Origin: Porites lobata
Lineage: Eukaryota; Cnidaria; Anthozoa; Scleractinia; Poritidae
Assembly (NCBI GenBank): GCA_942486035.1
Contig: CALNXK010000104.1
Coordinates: 1,422,501 to 1,486,500, forward strand
Direction of reading: 5' to 3'
Length of the DNA: 64,000 nucleotides
Both the position numbers and the translations under genes were made by a program. The notes below the pieces were generated by a model that was not told the origin of the DNA, searched no databases, and saw only the letters and a list, made by a program, of their open reading frames with translations. Positions 58,991 to 64,000 of the stretch are shown here, piece by piece; position 1 is the first letter of the stretch; every line of letters begins with the position of its first letter.

Positions 58991-59860
58991 ACCGATAAAG
59001 CTCAACTTTACTCGGCGGCGTGTTATTGTAAACGGTATCCGTCGATAAGATTTAGTGCTCCGATCTGGTTGAAATGCAACAATTCAACAAATGGAACAAA
59101 GGTTACAGATATTTTCTCATGGTATTAGACCTGTTCTCCAAATATGGTTGGATTGTCCCGTTGAAGGATAAAAAAGGAGAAACTGTCACAAAAGCATTCA
59201 AAAGGGAAAGAATATTATAACAAATACCTGAAGGAACTGTTGAAAAAAGATAACATAGCACTATACTCAACCGAGAATGAGGAGAAATCTAGTGTTTGCG
59301 AAAGATGGAACCGTACAATCAAAACCAAGATGTGGAAACAATTCACTGTCCATGGTAATACAGCATATTTAGACATACCACCAAAAATACTGAAGCAGTA
59401 TAATAACACTAAGCACAGTTCCATTAAAATGGCACCTGCACAAGCCAGTACAAAGAAGAATCAAAGTGCCGTGTATTTCAATCTATATGGCAATATGGAG
59501 CAATTGTCATCTAAGCCCAAATTCAAGGTTGGTGATAAAGTCAGGATAAGTAATTACAAAAGAAAGGTGTTTGACAAAGGCTACACACCTAATTGGACTG
59601 AAGAGATATTCGTGGTCGATAAAATTTATCCACAAATCCAGTCACCTACAGATTAAATGATCTCAACAACGAGGAACTACAAGAGAGCTTTTATAAACCG
59701 GAATTACTAAAGGCAACCCAAGATATGTTCCGCATTGATAAAGTCATTCAGGGAAAATAATTATAAGAAGAAACAAGCTCTTGTGAAATGGTTGGGTTAT
59801 AGCGACGACTTCAATTCCTGGATTCCACTGAGCAGTTTACAAGATTTATATAAATAATAG
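58975..59860 (+). pseudogene. Retroviral-type integrase with chromodomain-like tail, broken
   Basis: The frame first shows HKPIKLNFTRRRVIVNGI (about 58990-59040), then after a shift DLVEMQQFNKWNKGYRYF and LFSKYGWIVPLKDKKGETV (59065-59195), then after another shift a 138-codon stretch (59240-59656) with SSVCERWNRTIK and a KFKVGDKVRIS-type SH3-like region. After further shifts ALVKWLGYSDDFNSWIP (about 59780-59830) gives a chromodomain-like end. The first Asp (DLVEMQ) and the final Glu (CERWNR) of the DDE triad are present, but the segment that should carry the second Asp is missing between TVTKAF and KELLKKD. With several frameshifts and that deletion it cannot be active. The order integrase core, SH3-like, chromodomain matches Maverick/Polinton integrases. 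Confidence 0.8.
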
Positions 59861-60198
59861 TACAAAAGGACGATCATATAAGAAAGTTAAATATCAGAAT
59901 CCGTAATAAGGAAACTGAACTCAATAAACTATTCACTAAAATCCAAAAACTAGAAGAGATTGCCACATTACGTCATAAAAAAATTGATCTCCAAAACGCT
60001 GGAAACAGGAGAGATGTCATTAACAGGCGTCCTAGGAGTTATCTTTGAAGTTGGCGAGGAGGAGGAAAAAGAGTAATATCTGGCTGTTGGAACCAAACAT
60101 ATTTGAAGAGATATTAATATATACCATTATAATGAGAATGATGTTGGAAAAAATATATGTCAGTGATGAATTATATAGATGGCAGGCAAAGTATTTAG
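59861..60198 (+). other. Short coiled-coil-like reading segment
   Basis: Between the integrase and BRO-N genes, about 59885-60045 reads as a charged segment (RNKETELNKLFTKIQKLEEI) with Leu/Ile spacing typical of a coiled coil. No good start codon precedes it and it could be a relic of a small element gene. The remaining bases show nothing recognisable. Confidence 0.3.
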
Positions 60199-61359
60199 TT
60201 CCGAGGTAAAGACATTGCCCAGATCCCTGGTTATGTCAATACCGATAAAGCTATCCGACAACACGTGGATGAAAAATACAAGAAAAGCTACCCGACCAAT
60301 ATGGGCGGTCAGGTCAGACACCAATTTTTTATATCAGAACCTGGTGTTTACTCCCGTGTATTTGCTTCAAAATTAGAAGCCGCTAAAAAATTCCAGGATT
60401 GGGTCTTCGCACAAGTACTCCCATCAATTAGGAAATATGGACAATACAAATTATTCGACAATCCTAATAACCTGATCTTTAAAGGGAACCTCCACTTCAA
60501 CAAAAAGATAACTTTAAATCACAGGAAATAACTGTTACAGTCAAGTCAATCTAAAATATTTTTAAAGAAAGCGTTTGTATCCGAAAGAAATAACTTTTAG
60601 ATTCGCCTATTTTTGTTTTCAAATTTTGCGGGCGTCGCCATCTTGAATAATTGTGAAGTGTTACGGTTACCCTATTGTTATTAAACAAAAGCTCTTTGTG
60701 TCAGAACAATAGAGCAACCATAACACGTCACAATTATTCAAGATGGCGGCACCCGCGAAATTTGAAAGTGAAAATAAGCGATTTTAAAATTCACTTTTCC
60801 TGATATAAACACTTTTTTTAAGGACAAATTTCGAACAAATTTGTTTATCCACATAATTTTATTCGATTTAAACTTATTCTGTAGTAAGAGTGGAGGTTCC
60901 CTTTAAGATTGAAAATGACACCGATCTACACTGCAAAGTAGTTGAATATATCCGCAGGTTGTATCCTGAGGTTATTGTAGGCGGGCTTGGCGAATTACAG
61001 AACACTTGTTCCAAAAGAATTAACTACTAGAAAAAGTGTTACATGAAAGGTCAGCCTGACATTATGATCATGAATTATCATAAGATTATTCCAGATTTTG
61101 CGTTGAATTTAAAAGCCCAACTATTATTATTATTATTTATTATAATTACCAAATTTCTGAGGCCCAAAAGGAGATGAAAAAGAAATTCAAAACTAATTAC
61201 TATTACTTTATGATCAGCAATGATTATGATCTTATAACCAAATGTTTGAACACATACATGAAAGGTATTAGAGTCCCTCGTAAATACTGTGAAAAAGCGT
61301 TACTCTCAAATGACACTTATAAAACGCAGTTGAAAATAATCCAGAGGATAGAAAACTAA
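60199..61359 (+). pseudogene. BRO-N domain protein with nuclease-like tail, split by a MITE
   Basis: From about 60199 the frame reads FRGKDIAQIPGYVNTDKAI, then RHQFFISEPGVYSRVFASKL and EAAKKFQDWVFAQVLPSIRK, a clear BRO-N (viral/phage antirepressor-type) DNA-binding domain of about 100 residues. The frame is then cut at 60483 by a 420-bp element and resumes at 60907 with KIENDTDLHCKVVEYIRR and, after a stop, GQPDIMIMNYHKIIPDFALN, resembling a PD-(D/E)XK nuclease core whose E-x-K is replaced by N-L-K. A TTATTA repeat at 61120-61140 and another shift precede the last part (61150-61359). A possible zinc-ribbon, CETCGLFFCDEC, lies at 61374-61409. No valid start codon is visible in frame. The protein likely regulated or processed element DNA. 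Confidence 0.7.
60483..60902. mobile_element. TTAA-flanked 420-bp MITE (piggyBac-like)
   Basis: AGGGAACCTCCACTTC at the left and GAGTGGAGGTTCCCT at the right are inverted ends, and TTAA flanks both sides (60479-60482 and 60903-60906). TTAA target duplication is the hallmark of piggyBac elements. Internally, GCCATCTTGAATAATTGTG and CACAATTATTCAAGATGGC form a second inverted pair. It interrupts the BRO-N gene in the middle of its reading frame. Confidence 0.85.
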
Positions 61360-61565
61360 GATAACTGATTGTATGTGAGACCTGCGGGCTTTTCTTTTGT
61401 GATGAATGCCTGGGTAAAATTATTAGCATTGAGCGTATTGCCTAATTTTTGGGCTATAAACCAGTCTTTTGAACAGGTCGCTAAAGCGACACCGTCCAAC
61501 GACGTGTTAGCACCGCACTTTTGTAATATTATTTGGGTTCTATTGTGAACCCGAATATATAAAAC

Positions 61566-61694
61566 TTATTTTAGCTCTTTATCAAGTTCTTTCAAAATAT
61601 CCTCAAGTGCGAGCAAATCATTTTTATAATTTATTAGACCCTGCATTATACTATTATTCACTCTATGCAATAACTCTGAAATTAGTTTTACCAT
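61566..61694 (-). CDS. Small coiled-coil ORF next to the right terminal repeat
   Basis: A 42-codon minus-strand frame from ATG at 61694, starting MVKLISELLHRVNNS and ending EDILKELDKELK. The spacing of Leu and Ile suggests one amphipathic helix. It lies about 65 bases inside the right terminal repeat, where element genes often start reading inward. No family recognised; such a short frame can arise by chance. Confidence 0.3.
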   Translation of the reverse strand: MVKLISELLHRVNNSIMQGLINYKNDLLALEDILKELDKELK

Positions 61695-61758
61695 TTTCTC
61701 CGCTTTTTGGGTATATATGTATTATATTAAATGCCAGTTTTTAGTATTTTCCCCAAAG

Positions 61759-61873
61759 TGGTCACTGTATGGATGAAGCAAATGTCCTCATGAATGCTGG
61801 GGTCTTTTTGGGAGAAACGAGCGAAGCGAGAGAGAGCTTAGCGATAGGGGTGTGTGAGAAACAGTCGGGACAG
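61759..61873 (-). repeat. Right terminal inverted repeat
   Basis: It reads GGTCACTGTATGGATGAAGC then ATGTCCTCATGAATGCTGG, GGGAGAAACGAGCGAAGCG and ends GAAACAGTCGGGACAG. Its reverse complement matches the left repeat, both its outer (51361-51456) and inner (55249-55275) parts. The uninterrupted right copy shows what the left one looked like before the Harbinger insertion. Confidence 0.8.
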
Positions 61874-61918
61874 GCACCGCAGTCCCAGGAAAGAAGCGCA
61901 ATTCAGTTTTTATATCAA

Positions 61919-61924
61919 TTTATT
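61919..61924 (-). terminator. Possible polyadenylation signal of the ADAMTS-like gene
   Basis: TTTATT on the plus strand is AATAAA on the minus strand, about 70 bases past the stop codon of the possible last exon (61996) and only 46 bases outside the viral element's right end. It may be chance in AT-rich sequence. Confidence 0.35.
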
Positions 61925-61995
61925 ACAAAGATTGGGCAAATCATATGTCCGTGACTAGTGCTCCTGTAAGCACAGTTTCCGTCTTTGGAAACAGA

Positions 61996-62120
61996 TCACT
62001 CTGTTTCTATAAAATGACCCATGATTTGCGCGATCTTAGTAATGACGTAGGCGTATGCGCTATGATGTGCACTATGACAAATCATTTCCACACTCATTGC
62101 TTTGGCCCGCGCAGCAGGCA
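61996..62120 (-). CDS. Possible last exon of the ADAMTS-like gene
   Basis: After a good acceptor on the minus strand (CTTTTTTTTCTAG, ending 62121) the frame joins in the correct phase to the exon at 62514-62631 and reads V-PAARAKAMSVEMICHSAHHS ... GHFIETE before TGA. The P-A-x-A-R-x-(K/I) start is weakly like the beginning of the ADAMTS spacer domain, but the frame ends after 41 residues, far short of a whole spacer (over 100 residues). Either the gene is truncated here, the true next exon is elsewhere, or the match is accidental. Confidence 0.3.
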
Positions 62121-62513
62121 CTAGAAAAAAAAAGAGAAAAGATGGAAAACCAACCAGACAAGACATGTCCCTTCCCTTTTCAAGTCGAGCGCCTAGCATA
62201 CAGGTTTACCTCTGCAGGTTAAGCACAACTGACCGGGTGCGCTGGTCTACGGAGTATATGGGTCATAAAAATACAGTAACTACTGAGGAAGAAAATTCTT
62301 CCTTTGCTCTGCGTAAGGCTAGTTCGACCTTCGCGTGGCTCCATGGCTACATGGAAGTGGTCGTTCCTTCAATAGTAGGGGACGTTAAAACAGTGTCACC
62401 AATTATTGCTCTCTCCTAACTACAGTGGAAGTTGAATAATACACGTTTTAGAGGCGTATTAGAGACGGAATACATTAAACACTTAACAGATCACAAAAGT
62501 GGCCAAGCCTCAC

Positions 62514-63155
62514 CAAACATTGTTTCGTTGAAAGTTCCTGAGAAACGTCTGCAGGATGAATTGTCACCGTCACACACTCCACATTTATCAGTTTTCTTAT
62601 TTGAGTTTAGCACTCTGTCACATCCCGCAGGCTGAATATTAAAGAAATGAATAGATATAAAATTACATCCATAACAAGAAACCTATAACGAAGGTGACAG
62701 CAAAACCGTCTTGTATGGTGCACCATAACGTTTTAAAATGGGCTCAGTTTTTCGGTTGACACAATTTTAGCTCTTTCCAGCTGATCACACAATTAAGTAC
62801 ATCAGAATATCTTTGAACTATAGTAAAGCATACACAATCACTCAAAAATACAAAAGAGGGGGCGGTGATCAGCCAAACTGGAGAAGATTTAAACGTTGCG
62901 AATTGGCCGACATTTTTCAGCCACGGCTCATTTTATTGTAAGTCAATCTTTCCAGAGTCACATTTGACTGTCACGTGGCCGTGTTTTACAACAAGAAAGT
63001 ATGAAAATCCACACCTACCATACATTTTCCATCGACGCAAATGTCCGTGGTCTCGGGGCTACACGGTGTTCCGTCAATTACTTTGTCTTTTAACTTGAAA
63101 TAGAGGCCAGTTCCAGAAATGCGACAATAAAGTTTACACTGGTTTTGCTTGGTAA
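62514..63155 (-). CDS. ADAMTS-type metalloprotease, two exons of the cysteine-rich region (partial)
   Basis: Two minus-strand exons, 63155-63019 and 62631-62514. The first follows TCTCTGTATAG and reads NQCKLYCRISGTGLYFKLKD then KVIDGTPC and TDICVDGKCM before GTAGGT. The second follows TTTAATATTCAG and reads PAGCDRVLNSNKKTDKCGVC then DGDNSSCRRFSGTF before GTGAGG. Joined in phase 0 they make the C-K-x-P-A-G-C-D and D-K-C-G-V-C blocks that mark the ADAMTS cysteine-rich region leading into the spacer. All expected Cys are present, so this looks like a functional secreted matrix protease gene; a related non-catalytic ADAMTS-like protein is possible because the protease domain lies beyond the window to the right. 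Transcription runs toward the viral element. Confidence 0.75.
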
Positions 63156-64000
63156 CTATACAGAGACAAGAAATGGTAGTTCAATTCCCTAGCTTCACGA
63201 AAAAAAATAAGGTAAAAAATAATGCTCAGTTATTGGTAATTTTGTTAAGACTATGACATCACTATAGTAACTGTAAAAATTGTCGGAAAAAAAACTTATT
63301 CATTTTTTGAAGTTTCTGTAACTTAATAACGAGTTTGGTGACCTACAATTTATACCTCGGATTGAGTCAAATATCAGATTCTCGTATATGAGTTCCTGTT
63401 TTTGGTAATTTTAAAATACGTTTTCGGTAAGAGGCTCTGAGCGATCTTAGTTTTAATTCATTTTTCGGTCGGCTTTTTAACCGAGTTTTCAAATTAACTT
63501 TCCGATCTTCATGTCTGTGAACCATCTGTTTCGTGCTTGACGGTGTCTTTTTCTTCTTTCTTACATTTTTGCTGGAAACTGTGAGTGATAATTTTGGCAA
63601 ACCCACAGATTCGAACCTTTTGGCATTGACGAGCGTCTGCAGGCCAGTCACATCCCAAAAACAATCCATTACAGTCGCTATGTGAATTGCTTCTATAGAT
63701 GAAAGAGTTGTTTTCTAAATTTTCAATCATGACGCGTAGCCTACTGTCTTTAAGCTAGACAAAACACAAGCTATGCGTTGAATAAACTGATTCCCAAAAA
63801 GATGTTTTTAGAAATCCTTGCAGGGTGTACGATGATTTTATTCGGAGAAAATCCGAGATAAAAACTCAGTCACCTTTCATCAGATTTCACTTCACTCCCC
63901 AATTATTTTAAGTTACCTTTATATTATCTTAATGATTGTGTTTTTTAGGATTGATTTAGTTATCAAGCTCTTACTTCCAGCGTACTTAGGAAGCCAGTTC
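63156..64000 (-). other. Presumed intron of the ADAMTS-like gene
   Basis: The thrombospondin-type or disintegrin exon that should precede the cysteine-rich exon was not found. A basic minus-strand frame at 63669-63367 (100 codons, with RKKKKTPSSTKQ) and an overlapping one at 63730-63509 (Cys-containing) have no recognised domain. One of them could be an exon of another gene. Confidence 0.4.

Larger units (their letters stand above)
51361..61873. mobile_element. Composite virus-like (Polinton/adintovirus-related) element
   Basis: Terminal inverted repeats of about 115 bp bracket 10.5 kb: TGTCCCGACTGTTTCTCAC at the left and GTGAGAAACAGTCGGGACA at the right. After subtracting the nested Harbinger element (about 3.8 kb) and a 420-bp MITE, about 6.3 kb remains. 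Internal decayed genes are an SF1 helicase/GIY-YIG protein, a phospholipase A2-like protein, a retroviral-type integrase and a BRO-N protein. Integrase plus phospholipase A2-like domain places it near Maverick/Polinton and adintovirus elements, but no family B polymerase, packaging ATPase or capsid gene is seen. Three bases GGC flank both ends (51359-51361 and 61873-61875); this could be a target duplication or chance, and a 6-bp duplication is not evident. Confidence 0.65.

Noticed and set aside
62102..62419. 105-codon plus-strand frame
   Set aside because: Antisense to the possible ADAMTS terminal exon and intron; no motif.

Overview
This is eukaryotic nuclear DNA, most likely from a cnidarian and probably a stony coral; that attribution is an inference. 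It is AT-rich, its genes have short exons with GT-AG introns and AATAAA signals, and it is dense in transposon fragments: Harbinger, Penelope, L2-like LINEs, and many short inverted-repeat elements. No bacterial operons, rRNA genes or CRISPR arrays are visible.

Positions 1-46340 are a tandem array of five related genes (here A1, A2, B1, B2, B3). Each encodes a secreted miniature EF-hand protein of about 95-104 residues, built as a non-coding 5' exon, a signal-peptide exon, an EF-hand exon and a very short last exon. A1 and A2 lie in direct repeats of about 10.4 kb, with a boundary at about 10387; base 1 matches base 10387, so the array probably continues to the left. B1 and B2 lie in direct repeats of about 10.5 kb, starting at about 21258 and 31737. 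B3 (41870-46340) is a shortened copy that lacks the 5' non-coding exon and has a damaged splice acceptor. The copies differ by insertion and loss of mobile elements, which gives a partial relative history of the array.

Positions 46340-51360 are spacer without recognisable genes. Positions 51361-61873 form a composite mobile element. Terminal inverted repeats of about 115 bp bracket decayed virus-like genes: an SF1 helicase joined to a GIY-YIG nuclease region (minus strand), and on the plus strand a phospholipase A2-like protein, a retroviral-type integrase with a chromodomain-like tail, and a BRO-N protein with a nuclease-like tail. These point to the Maverick/Polinton and adintovirus world, but I see no protein-primed DNA polymerase, packaging ATPase or capsid gene. 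A Harbinger transposon with an intact transposase ORF sits inside the left terminal repeat, and a TTAA-flanked 420-bp element splits the BRO-N gene.

Positions 61900-64000 hold, on the minus strand, at least two exons of an ADAMTS-type metalloprotease cysteine-rich region, whose possible 3' end lies next to the right terminus of the viral element.
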